Shown here: in pieces, positions 8,020 to 17,535 of the stretch | Position numbering within the stretch: the stretch's first letter is position 1 | How the letters are laid out: each line of letters starts with the position of its first letter | From: JANQOH01 sp965201155 | GTDB lineage: Bacteria; Pseudomonadota; Alphaproteobacteria; UBA7887 | DNA: 64,000 nucleotides | Reading direction: 5' to 3' | NCBI GenBank assembly: GCA_965201155.1 | Contig: OZ241752.1 | Location: forward strand, 2,046,001-2,110,000 | Notes under the pieces: model-generated | The model's input: the letters and a program-made list of their open reading frames with translations, nothing else | The model's database searches: none | What the model was told of the DNA's origin: nothing | Program-made: the position numbers and the translations under genes

Positions 8020-8232
8020 AGGTCCTCCGACGCCGGTGGCCTTCGCACATGTTATCTCCGCCACTGAGCGGTTCACCCATGTTGGCGACCATGAAGCCTG
8101 TGACGGTACGAACGGATTTCGGATTGCAGTCCGCCGTTTCATGCCGAAAACGATGATCGCGGGACCGACATGCGACCATCGCGAGGCCGGCAAGGCCGCC
8201 TGATTGAGGCCGATTCCAACAGAGCGACGTCG

Positions 8233-11200
8233 ATGACCATAAGGCGGACGCTGATCCACAAAGGCCCTGAGGGGAAACAAACGACCATCGTCCAGGACGA
8301 CATCGCGTCCTTCACCGAGCCGGTCGTCATTCTCGGAGATCCCGGCCTGGGCAAGACCGTGCTGACGCAGGCGCTCGGTGAACTGCAGGGCGTGCATTAT
8401 TTTCGCGCTGGCACATTCGTTCGACAGATCAATCTCGCCTCGTCGATTGCCGAGGACAAGCGGGTGGTCATCGACGGCTTGGACGAAATCGCCTCCGGCG
8501 CACGCGGTGGTGCGGTCGAGGCCGTACTGAGAAAGCTCTCGGAACTCGGCAATCCACCCTTCATCTTGTCCTGCCGGGCAGCCGACTGGCTGGGCGCTGC
8601 CGGTCGGATCAGGATCGAGCATGACTATGGCGCAGCGCCGATCGTGCTCCATCTGCAACCATTCACACGTAACGATGCGCTCGCTTTTCTTTCAGGAAAA
8701 TTCCCGGAGAGTTGCGCCGACAGACTTCTGGACAGCCTCGAGCAACGCGGACTCGATGGTCTCTACGGCAATCCTTTGACTCTGAGGATGCTCGGCGAGG
8801 TCGCACGGACAGATGGGCGCCTTCCCGAAAACCGCGTTGAACTCATCGACCGTGCCTGCCGGGTTATGCTGCGGGAACGCAACGACTACCACGATGCGGA
8901 CTTTCACGCTTGCTGCAGCGCAGACGAACTTCTGTTGGCAGCCGGAGCGATATGCGCAGCGCAGGTGCTGTGCGACCGGAGCGGCGTGCAAACAGGATCT
9001 CGCGAGCACAATTCCGAAGATCGCCTGCGGATCGCCGATATTTCCAAGCTCTGCTTCGGCGATGCTGCAGACAACGCGCTCAAAGTGCGGCTATTCCAAG
9101 CGGAGAGCGAAAACCGTTTCACGTATATTCATCGCATGATCGCCGAATATCTCGGCGCCAAGTGGCTCGCCCGCTGCTTCGAAGACGGTGTCTCGGAGAC
9201 AAGGATCTTCGGTCTGTTCCGGCAGGGCGAGGGCGTGCCGACCTCCCTCCGTGGACTGCATGCCTGGATGGCGCATTTCAGCAGCGCACTGGCCCACCGT
9301 TGCATCGAGGCTGACCCTTATGCCGTCTTGCGTTACGGCGATGCAGAAACACTCGACCTCGACAGGGCGCGCGCCTTGCTCGCCGCGTTGAAGGATCTCT
9401 CCGAGGAGGATCCTTACTTCAGGTCCGAGGACTGGGGCCGCCATCCTGCATCCGGTCTGATGCGTGTCGATCTCAGGGATGAAGTTCTCGACATCATCGG
9501 AACGTCCGAAAGCCATGCGCAACTGACCGCGCTTCTGCTCGAAGCGATGACTGGAACACCCTTGGCCAAGGCACTCGTGCCGACCTTGAAGACGATCATG
9601 TTCGATGAGCAGCGTATCGTCGGCCAGCGATCTATGGCGATGAAGGCATTGTACGCCGCAGACGTGTGCCACGATTGGCGACCCGTCATTCATCGCCTCG
9701 TCGAAATGAATGATCCGGGCTCGACGCGGGTCGCATTCGAGATTCTTCGCCGCCTTGGTTTATGCAGCGTTCCTGACGCCACCTCGATCCGCGCTGTGCT
9801 GGCGTATTTTGGGCTCACCTCTACCCAGGATCCCGAGAACGAGCATCGCGAATTCAGGTATGTGCCGGACAGCCTATTCAACGATCTCGACGCGGGAAGG
9901 CTCGCATCGTGGCTCGACGATCTGGTCGAAATCGCACGACCATTGATGCCGAATGCCGATTCCTGGGCGAACTCATATGTCACAGGGCTGGTGAGAAGCG
10001 TCGCGCTCCAGGTCCTCGAAGGTGATCCCTCAATCCAGGCGGAACGCGTATGGCAATGGATCGGATGGCTGGATGGACATCACGGACAGAATAACGACGC
10101 CAGCGAGCGGCTAGCCAAGATATTCCGTGAGAATCATGCTCTTCGCGCAGCGGTAATCGAGCATGTGCTGCTCACGCCTTGCGCCAAAAACACTTGGATG
10201 GCCAGCTTGCGTCTTTCCGATACGAGCTTGGAATTGCACCCGACAGCGGAGGACGTGGCGAGCATATTAAAAACGCCCCGTACTTGGACGGGCGACGATT
10301 CGATCGGTCCGGATACATGGCGCGACCTCCTGCAGATCGGCCGGACCGCCAACGGTCTGCCGGACGAAGTGCGAAACGCTGCCATTGAAGCCGCGAATGA
10401 CGATCCCGAACTGCTATCTGCGCTCGACAAGATGTCCGAGCCCATGACCCAGGAATGGGAGACCAGATGGGCGGAACAGGACGCAAAGAACGAAGCGCTT
10501 CGGCAAGCGGCCTTTCGCTATCATCGTCAGATCCTCGCCGAAAGGGCGGAGGCTGTAACAGCCGGCGATGTCCACGTACTCCGGTTGCCTGCCGAGGTTT
10601 ACCTCGATAGAGGATACGCGCTGGGTGAGCACCACGAATTCGGCTCCGACATGTCCCCGGAGGGACGACTGTACGAATTTCTTGGAGATGACCTAGCCGA
10701 GCAAACGATGTCCGGCTTTCTCGCTGTCCTCGAGCGTGGCGATCTTCCAGGCGCGTCCGAAATTGCCAAGGCCCGCTGCGATAACAATCACTTTGTGGCC
10801 GAAGCATCGATGATTTGCGGCATTGCCGAGATGCTTCGCCGCGGCCGCGCGCTCAATGAGATCCCTCAAGTCACGATTGCAGCGGCCTACATGGCTTGGG
10901 AAAGGGCGCCGGAAGCCAACGCTGTAGGATCAGTGGACATCGGACCGGCGCTGGAAGCGGCGCTGTTTCATTGTGATTCAGATTGGGAAAACCATTTCCG
11001 GACGAGTATTGAACCCCAGCTCGATCATGACCCGGAGCATATCGACGGGCTTTACCGCCTTGCACACGATCGCGGCCTATCACGATTGGCCGGTCGCCTC
11101 GCTGTCGAGTGGCTAAGCAGCCATCCTTCCTTGCGCCTCTCCACCCAAGTGCAACTTCTGGCCTGCGCTCTTGATGGCGCCTCTCCAGAGCAGCAGCGCA

Positions 11201-12252
11201 AACTGATTGTCGGCAACAAGACTCGGAATGATCCCGACGATGAGACCAAGTTTTTGTGGCTGTCGGCGGAGTATGTGGTTGATTTCGACAGCTGCCGCGA
11301 AGCGCTTGAGCAGGCCGCTAACGATAATCCGGCGTTCCTTTGGTTCATTCGGAGCCGGGTCGGATCGGACAGCCTGCGTTCCGACCGGCTTTCTCTCGAC
11401 CAACTCACATTCATAATCACGGCGTTCGGCGAGCACTGGCCCAGGACAGCCCCACCACACGGCGTATACTGGGGCGATCGCAATCCGTGGGATGCGTGCG
11501 AGTTCATCAGACGAACCATCTATATGATCGCCAACCGACCATCGGCGGAAGCGACGCAGACGCTGCAGGACCTGATTTCCAATCATGCGCCGAGCTACGT
11601 AGACATCTTGAAGCACGCACTGGCGCTCCAGCTCAGGGCCAGGCGCGACGCCGAATATACCGCTCCCACGATCCAGGAACTTCAAGCCGTTGTTGCGAAC
11701 GGCTTGCCCAAGACTATCGACGACATGCGGGACTGGTTCCGGGACCGGATCGAAGATCTCCAGAAACGGATTCGTGCCAGCGATACCGACATGTGGGAGG
11801 CGTATTGGAAGGGGGACAAGCCGACAGACGAGAATTATTGCCGCAACCGCCTGATCGAACACATGTCGATACACTTGCCGAAATCGATCCGGTTCGAGCC
11901 GGAGACGCACATGCCACTCGGCAAGAAAGCCGATATCGCGCTCACGCGCAATGCGATCAAGCTGCCCGTCGAGATCAAGGGCCAGTGGCATTCGAAGGTC
12001 TGGAACGCGGCCAGCGACCAGCTGGACGCCAAGTATGCCATCGACCGGCAAGCGGAAGGGCGCGGCGTCTACATCGTGCTCTGGTTCGGAGATATTCCGC
12101 AGAAGCAATTGCCTGGGCATCCGGACGGACTGGAACGACCGGGATTCCCGGAAGAACTCCAGCGGATGCTGATCGACCGCCTGCCCGAAGCCCGGCGTGC
12201 GTGGATCGATATTTACGTCTTGGATGTCAGCAAGCCGTCCAGGGTTCCCTGA
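8233..12252 (+). CDS. STAND/NACHT-like NTPase with C-terminal PD-(D/E)xK nuclease
   Basis: This 1,339-residue protein has a P-loop GDPGLGKT at residues 35-42 and a Walker B VVIDGLDEI at 78-86 with the acidic pair typical of NACHT ATPases. A sensor-like SCRAADW lies near 113-119 and is followed by a winged-helix-like part. About 900 residues of helical-repeat character come next. The C-terminal 120 residues hold KKADIAL (D1234) and PVEIKGQ (E1247, K1249, Q1251), a PD-(D/E)xK nuclease core. The layout, a STAND switch plus repeat sensor plus nuclease, resembles bacterial Avs/bNACHT anti-phage proteins, but with the nuclease at the C-terminus. An in-frame ATG at 8170 is an alternative start. It is a lone gene, converging on the relaxase. 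Its function is inferred, not shown. Confidence 0.75.
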   Translation: MTIRRTLIHKGPEGKQTTIVQDDIASFTEPVVILGDPGLGKTVLTQALGELQGVHYFRAGTFVRQINLASSIAEDKRVVIDGLDEIASGARGGAVEAVLRKLSELGNPPFILSCRAADWLGAAGRIRIEHDYGAAPIVLHLQPFTRNDALAFLSGKFPESCADRLLDSLEQRGLDGLYGNPLTLRMLGEVARTDGRLPENRVELIDRACRVMLRERNDYHDADFHACCSADELLLAAGAICAAQVLCDRSGVQTGSREHNSEDRLRIADISKLCFGDAADNALKVRLFQAESENRFTYIHRMIAEYLGAKWLARCFEDGVSETRIFGLFRQGEGVPTSLRGLHAWMAHFSSALAHRCIEADPYAVLRYGDAETLDLDRARALLAALKDLSEEDPYFRSEDWGRHPASGLMRVDLRDEVLDIIGTSESHAQLTALLLEAMTGTPLAKALVPTLKTIMFDEQRIVGQRSMAMKALYAADVCHDWRPVIHRLVEMNDPGSTRVAFEILRRLGLCSVPDATSIRAVLAYFGLTSTQDPENEHREFRYVPDSLFNDLDAGRLASWLDDLVEIARPLMPNADSWANSYVTGLVRSVALQVLEGDPSIQAERVWQWIGWLDGHHGQNNDASERLAKIFRENHALRAAVIEHVLLTPCAKNTWMASLRLSDTSLELHPTAEDVASILKTPRTWTGDDSIGPDTWRDLLQIGRTANGLPDEVRNAAIEAANDDPELLSALDKMSEPMTQEWETRWAEQDAKNEALRQAAFRYHRQILAERAEAVTAGDVHVLRLPAEVYLDRGYALGEHHEFGSDMSPEGRLYEFLGDDLAEQTMSGFLAVLERGDLPGASEIAKARCDNNHFVAEASMICGIAEMLRRGRALNEIPQVTIAAAYMAWERAPEANAVGSVDIGPALEAALFHCDSDWENHFRTSIEPQLDHDPEHIDGLYRLAHDRGLSRLAGRLAVEWLSSHPSLRLSTQVQLLACALDGASPEQQRKLIVGNKTRNDPDDETKFLWLSAEYVVDFDSCREALEQAANDNPAFLWFIRSRVGSDSLRSDRLSLDQLTFIITAFGEHWPRTAPPHGVYWGDRNPWDACEFIRRTIYMIANRPSAEATQTLQDLISNHAPSYVDILKHALALQLRARRDAEYTAPTIQELQAVVANGLPKTIDDMRDWFRDRIEDLQKRIRASDTDMWEAYWKGDKPTDENYCRNRLIEHMSIHLPKSIRFEPETHMPLGKKADIALTRNAIKLPVEIKGQWHSKVWNAASDQLDAKYAIDRQAEGRGVYIVLWFGDIPQKQLPGHPDGLERPGFPEELQRMLIDRLPEARRAWIDIYVLDVSKPSRVP

Positions 12253-12271
12253 GCCCGATACATGACCAGGG

Positions 12272-15208
12272 TTACATTTCGAGTTCGATCCCCCGGGGGC
12301 CGCGCGATTTCTCTGCTATCGGCGCTGTTTCCTGCAGCGATCCCTTGTCCTTGCCCGGCGTCCGCTCCAACGGCTCTGGCGTCGGGTTCGGTTCGCGCAC
12401 GGAACTCCTCTCCCCGCCGCGCGCCTTGTCGTCGGCAAGGGCCTTTTTCGCCGCACCGACGCCTTCGAGCGCGGAGATCCGCTCGCCGGTGGCGGCTTCC
12501 AGGGTCTCGCGCAGCGCCTTTGCATCGTCGGTGACCAACTCGGCGCAGTGCCGCGCCCGGCTGATCTCGACGTAGAACAACTTCTGCGTTGTGAGGTGCG
12601 GATGCCTCGCCTCCATCACCGCGATCACGTTGTCGACGGTCCGCCCCTGAAATCCGTGCACGGTCGAGGCCCATGCATGGTCGAGATGGCGCAGTTGCGG
12701 ATCGTTCCTTCCGAGTTCCAGCGTCCGCCCGTCGCCCAGCCGGAAGGCGACACGGTTTCCCCGGATCGATGCGACCTCCGCCGTATCGCTGTTCACCAAC
12801 CCCAGACCGGCATCGTTGCGGGTCCAGCGGATACGGTCGCCGGTGCGAAGCTCGATTCCCTCGGCCCTGTAGACCTCGACCGCGCCGCGCTTCGCGCCGA
12901 CCCGGCGCGGCCGCCAGGGGACGGTTTCGCCGTCCTTGCCCTCCAGCATCACCATGCCCGTCCGGTGGTCGACCCCGGCGACGCGCCGCTCGTCGCCCTT
13001 CGCGACCCCGAGGCTCCTGTAGTCCCGGTGGAAGGCAACGACATCGCCGGGTGCATAGTTTGCGGCAACCATTTTCTCGGCATTGGTGTAGCCGTGGGAG
13101 ACCAGCCGCTCACCCTGCATGACGGGGCTGCGGATGACGCCCTCGCAGGCGAGACGCTCGCGGATATGGCCGTTGATCTCCCGACGCAGCGCATGGCTCG
13201 GCGCCATCAGCCCGGTGTTGTCGCGTTCCCAAGGGGAGAGTTTCAGCCAGCGCGCGGCGGCGGCACCGGCGAGGTTGTCGGGGTTCACCTCCGCTACCCG
13301 GTCACCAAGCTTGTCAAAGGCCTTGCCGATCTCGCCCGCAAGGCTCGCGCGCACCGCCTCCTTCAACCCGGCGTCCTTCTGGCGGAGGATATCGTCCATC
13401 ACCGCGGTCTGCATGCCCGCCGCCTGCAATTGCGCGAAGGGCTTGCCGGCGTCGACGGCATCGAGCTGCTTGTCGTCGCCCACCAGCACCACGCGGGGGA
13501 TGCGGATGGCGTTGGCGACCCGAAGCAGGTCGCGTGCCTGCACGGTCGAGGCCAGCGATCCCTCGTCGACCACCAGCACGGTCTTCGCGAACGCGGCGCG
13601 CATTTCGCGCGCGCCCTTCCGGGTCAGCCTTCCCTCGGCGATGCCAGCGTTGCGGGCGAGGAATCGCTGCAGGGTTTCGGTCTCGATCCTGGCCTCCGAC
13701 GCCAGCGTCCGCGCCGCCGAGGCCGACGGCGCGACCCCGATCATGCGGTAGCCCCCCTTCGCCGCGAGCTGCCGTGCGCGGTCGAGCATGGTGGTCTTTC
13801 CCGTGCCGGCATAGCCCTGCACGCCGACCACCCGGTCCTTCGAGGAAAGGATCGTCTTCACCGCCTCCTTCTGGCCCACCGTGAGCCGGCCGTTATGCAG
13901 CAGCGGCCCTGCGATCCAGCTCCGCATCACGGGGCGCGATGCGCCCTGGCCGCGTTCCATCGACGCGATGGTTTCCTTCTCGTCCGCCACCGCCCGGTCG
14001 GTCGTCAGCGACTCGCCCCACGCAGGAAGGCCGCAGGCGTGCAGCGTGCCCGCTTTCTCGAGCCGCGCGACCGCAGCCTCCGCTTCTCCGATGGTCACCG
14101 CCCCCGGCTTCCAGGCGAGTGCGGCGGCGAGCAGGCCGGTCTTCGCGAACACCGCCTCGCGTTCGGCGAGGTGGTCCGCCGCCCAGGCCACGGCCGCATC
14201 CGCCAGGGACTGCGGCGGGGAATCGAACAGGTCCGCCTCGCGCCCCGGCGCCCCTTCCGCTCCGGTCTCCCGTCCGGCGCCGCGGCTGCGTTCCATCGCT
14301 CCGGCAACCAGTGCCTTCGCATCGAAGCCGAGATCGGCGGCTTGCCTTTGCCAGTCCCCGCGCAGCGTGTCGCGGTCGACATCCCGTTTCGCGGCCCTCG
14401 TCATCAGCGCAGCGCGCTGCGCCACCCGCTGGTTCCCGGCCGGCGTCCCCAGGCCCCGCCCGTCCATGGCTGCCTCTATCTCCGCCCGCCGTGACGAAAA
14501 GGCCTCGACAACCTCGCGGGAGACGCCGGCGATCTCGAACCGCCCGTCGGCATGGGTCTTCTCGATGCCGTAACCGAGGCCGGTCAACTCCCGCGCCAGC
14601 TCGCTCCGGTACAACGCGCCGATCAGCATCTTCGAGCCATAGAGCCGCTCGTTGGCCATGGTACGCCATTTGCCGTCCGCCCCCTGCACCATGTTGGCGA
14701 TCACCGCATGGGTGTGGAGCTGGGGGTCGAGATTGCGTGAGGTCTGGTGGGTGAAAGCGGCGATCACCGCCTTCTGGCCGCCTGCGCGGACCATCCTGCC
14801 GGTTTCCGGATCCTTCATCCGCGTCTCGACGACGTGCCCCTCCACCCAGGAGAGCGTCCGCTTCACCGCCCGGCCGTGGGCCTCGGCGACGCGCACATCG
14901 CCGCCGGCCAGTGCCGCGAGGGATACCGATTTCGGGGCGGACAGCGTCAGGTCCCGGCCCGGCCGGTGCACGATTTCGCCGTCCTTGTCCGGACGGCCGA
15001 GCTGCGGCCCGTCGGGTACCCGTCCCTCGAGAATCGTGGTGAAGACATCCGGCTCCACCGGCCCGGAGAGGCCGAGCGCGTCCGCGCCCCTGCCAGCCCA
15101 GGCGCTGGCCGCGCGGTGACCGGGATCGTCCTTCGCATAGTATCCGTCGCGTTCATATTAGCTGACGCCCTGGGATGGCGAGGCGACGGCGCCGATCGAG
15201 GCGACCAT
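12272..15208 (-). pseudogene. MobF relaxase-helicase with stop at the first catalytic Tyr
   Basis: From an ATG that overlaps the stop of the TraD-like gene (ATGA), the frame reads MVASIGAVASPSQGVS, then TAA, then YERDGYYAKDD. The intact paralogue at 27330 reads SYYERDGYYAKDD. The stop therefore replaces the first of the YY-x4-YY tyrosines, the TrwC Tyr18 equivalent that makes the initial nick. The remainder is complete: HRPGRDLTLSAPKSVSL, the metal-binding LHTHAV, helicase Walker A GYAGTGKT and downstream SF1 helicase motifs, ending at 12272. An internal start at 15058 would lose the active site. Possible explanations are a true nonsense mutation, stop-codon readthrough or a sequencing error. 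Confidence 0.82.
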
Positions 15209-15996
15209 CAGTAGAAATCCTTGCCCGGCCCGCGCCCGCCCGACTTGCCCCCGGCCGAAGTGCCGGCGTTCTCATCGCCGATGTCGCTATCAGCATCGGC
15301 TGGGTCCGGATCTGCCGGAACCGCGGTTTCCGGGGCGGGGCCAACCTTTCCCGCCGACGGCAGGGCCGGCTCCACGCTCTGCGCCTGAAGCCCGTTCACA
15401 GCCTCGATGGCCTCCACACTCTCCGGGCCCGGGAGATCGACATGGCCCGGCCGCCCCGATCGGCCGAGCAGCGCTAGCAGGCGCTCGATTTCCGCTGGCG
15501 ACACCACCAGCAGCCCGATCCGGGCACTGCCGAAACCGGGCTGCCACAGCCCGGGCACGCGTCCCGTCCTTTCAGGATCCCGAAACCTCCGCGCCGCCGG
15601 CTCCACGGTCGCCACGGTCCGACCACGCCGTCCGCGCCCAACGGCCCCGAGCAGCGTCAGGCCGAACACCGTCCCGCCGACGCACCCGCCCAGCAGGACG
15701 CCGTCCCCGATCGTGGTCAGGATGCGTTGGCGCGCCCGTAGCACCGAGGGCATCTCCACAAGGGCGAAGCGTGGAACGTTCCAGATGCCGCTATACGGCG
15801 TGCGGTACGGAACCCTGGTGTACTCGCTGAAGCCAACGAACAGCATGGCCTCCGCGAGAGCCAGCTTGCCCACCGCATGCCAGTCGTGTCCCGTGGTGCC
15901 GCGCGCCAGCAGAATCCCGGGCACCAGCACCGTCATGGCGACGACCCCGAGCAATCCGAATGCGGCCATCCGGCGCAGCCATAGAGAATCAGACAT
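15208..15996 (-). CDS. TraD-like membrane relic lacking the ATPase domain
   Basis: The 262-residue product aligns by eye with the N-terminus of the full coupling protein at 27332-29413. Both have a leading TM helix, then VPG-x-x-L/W, then TTG(H/Y)DW followed by LAEA. A second TM pair and an RGRRGR basic segment follow. The Walker A and all of the ATPase core are absent; instead there is a Pro/Asp/Gly-rich tail like the C-terminal tail of the full protein. It keeps the traD-relaxase order and the ATGA overlap with the relaxase. It is best read as an internally deleted coupling protein, though it could be a small accessory membrane protein of the same origin. Confidence 0.6.
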   Translation of the reverse strand: MSDSLWLRRMAAFGLLGVVAMTVLVPGILLARGTTGHDWHAVGKLALAEAMLFVGFSEYTRVPYRTPYSGIWNVPRFALVEMPSVLRARQRILTTIGDGVLLGGCVGGTVFGLTLLGAVGRGRRGRTVATVEPAARRFRDPERTGRVPGLWQPGFGSARIGLLVVSPAEIERLLALLGRSGRPGHVDLPGPESVEAIEAVNGLQAQSVEPALPSAGKVGPAPETAVPADPDPADADSDIGDENAGTSAGGKSGGRGPGKDFY

Positions 15997-16588
15997 CGGA
16001 ACCTCCCCAGCGCGTGAAACTGCGGAACCACACCCCGTAACCCAAACTGCACCCGCGGTTCGCCTTTCTGGCGCGCCGCACCGACCGATTTCGAAATCTG
16101 CCCGCGGCTGGCGTCCGCGCCTCCGGATCGTCGGGCGCAGCCGCGCAGGGTGCCTTGGCGCTCATGCCGGTTCGGGCGCAACGGAGCCCGTCAGGCCATT
16201 CTTGAAGGGCGCCGGGAGTGCCGGACGGAGCTGGTCCCGGAACAGACATGCGCCTGAAGATAGGCACCGCGCAAATCGCCGGAAACGACTTCCGGTATCG
16301 GATTCCCTACGCCTCGCCGACCTGATGACGCTGACGTACGCCTGGCTGCGCCCGGCTGCGACAAAGAAAATCCAGCCTATTCGCTAACCCGTCCTCACAG
16401 CCCGACGATCCGGCGGTCCATCGCATGGAATCGGGAACAATGCCGAGCCCGGGATCGCCCGGCCGGCGCCGGCCCGGTCGTTCGGCCTTTCGTGGATCCG
16501 AAGTCCGGCACTCACGCCGGGAGGTCCCGACAACGCCATGCAAACGGAGACGACCGCGCATGCCATGGTCGTCGACCAACGGCGCACT
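15997..16588. other. Non-coding stretch between tra relic and TA pair
   Basis: No ORF here is supported by a start site or family pattern. It probably holds the promoter of the minus-strand TraD-like/relaxase pair and a junction between modules. I see no inverted repeats apart from the TA operator that follows. Confidence 0.35.
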
Positions 16589-16613
16589 CCCTTGCTTGCA
16601 GCGCAAGCAAGGG
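16589..16613. promoter_or_regulatory. Perfect 11-bp inverted repeat, likely TA operator
   Basis: CCCTTGCTTGC and GCAAGCAAGGG flank a 3-base centre AGC, 39 bases before the antitoxin start. FitA-type antitoxins bind inverted repeats in their own promoter, so this is a natural autoregulatory operator. The absence of a T-run argues against a terminator. Confidence 0.6.
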
Positions 16614-16652
16614 ACATTCTGGATAGCTCTCCATCATGAAAGGTACAGGCCC

Positions 16653-16898
16653 ATGGCGAGCATCACGATCCGCAACATCGATGACGAGGTGAAGACGCGG
16701 CTGCGTGCGCGCGCCGCCGGGCACCGCCGCTCGATGGAAGAGGAGGTACGGATCATCTTGCGCGAGGCGGTGACCACCGGAAAGACCGAACCCCGGGACC
16801 TGGCGAAGTTCACCCGCGAATGCTTCGCGCCTCTTGGCGGCGTTGACCTGGAACTTCCCGCGCGGGGTCCGATGCGCGAGCCGCCCGACTTCTCCTGA
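16653..16898 (+). CDS. FitA/VapB-type RHH antitoxin
   Basis: The 81-residue protein starts MASITIRNIDDEVKTRLRAR, the ribbon-helix-helix signature of FitA/StbC plasmid-stability antitoxins. The toxin-wrapping C-terminal tail includes RECFAPLGGVDLELP. It would dimerise, bind the palindrome at 16589-16613 and neutralise the PIN toxin encoded nine bases downstream. Confidence 0.85.
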   Translation: MASITIRNIDDEVKTRLRARAAGHRRSMEEEVRIILREAVTTGKTEPRDLAKFTRECFAPLGGVDLELPARGPMREPPDFS

Positions 16899-16907
16899 GC
16901 GGCCCGC

Positions 16908-17330
16908 ATGTACGTCCTGGACACGAATGTCGCCTCCGAACTCATGCGCCCCGAGCCGATGCCGGCGGTGGCGGCGTGGATTTCCGAGCACGATGCGCAG
17001 GAGTTGTATCTGACGGCGGTGAGCGAGGCAGAGCTGCTCTACGGCGTCGCGATCGTGCCGGTGGGCAGACGGCGAAACGCCCTGGAGGCCGCCATGACCC
17101 GGTGGCTCGATCAGGGCTTTGCCGACCGCATCCTGCCGTTCGACAGCGCTGCGGCCCGAGCTTATGCGGAGATCGCGTCAGCCCGCCGCCACGCGGGCCG
17201 TCCGATCGGCGAGGCGGATTGCCAGATCGCCGCCTTATCCCGCTCGCGCGGCGCCATCCTGGTGACGCGCAATGTGCGGGATTTTCAGGATGCAGGGGTC
17301 GATGTCGTCAATCCCTGGCCGACGGGATGA
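16908..17330 (+). CDS. VapC/FitB-family PIN-domain ribonuclease toxin
   Basis: The 140-residue PIN domain begins MYVLDTNVASELMRPEP (first catalytic Asp). It continues with a conserved Glu in AVSEAELLYGV and an Asp in GEADCQIAAL, and ends GAILVTRNVRDFQDAGVDVV. PIN toxins of the FitB/VapC group cleave tRNA or rRNA with Mg2+ at four acidic residues, all apparently present. The pair lies between the relaxase module and the restriction system and probably stabilises the island. Confidence 0.88.
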   Translation: MYVLDTNVASELMRPEPMPAVAAWISEHDAQELYLTAVSEAELLYGVAIVPVGRRRNALEAAMTRWLDQGFADRILPFDSAAARAYAEIASARRHAGRPIGEADCQIAALSRSRGAILVTRNVRDFQDAGVDVVNPWPTG

Positions 17331-17535
17331 GGGGCGCCACCGAAGCCTTCCCGGGACTGCCGATCGGCGAGTTTGATCCGCGGACCGCCCGGTCGGCTAT
17401 GCCCAGGCAATGATAGCCACCTTGAATGGTCGGGAATTCGCGCGATGCGGGACCGGGTTGTTGACTCTCGGATAAGAACGATCAACCTGCCGCGCAGCCG
17501 TGGATGGACGGCGACCGGGAAAGAGAAGACCCTCT

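Noticed and set aside
12548..14494. 648-codon plus-strand frame within the relaxase
   Set aside because: Composition is His/Arg/Gly-rich with no domain; the minus strand has complete MobF relaxase and helicase motifs.
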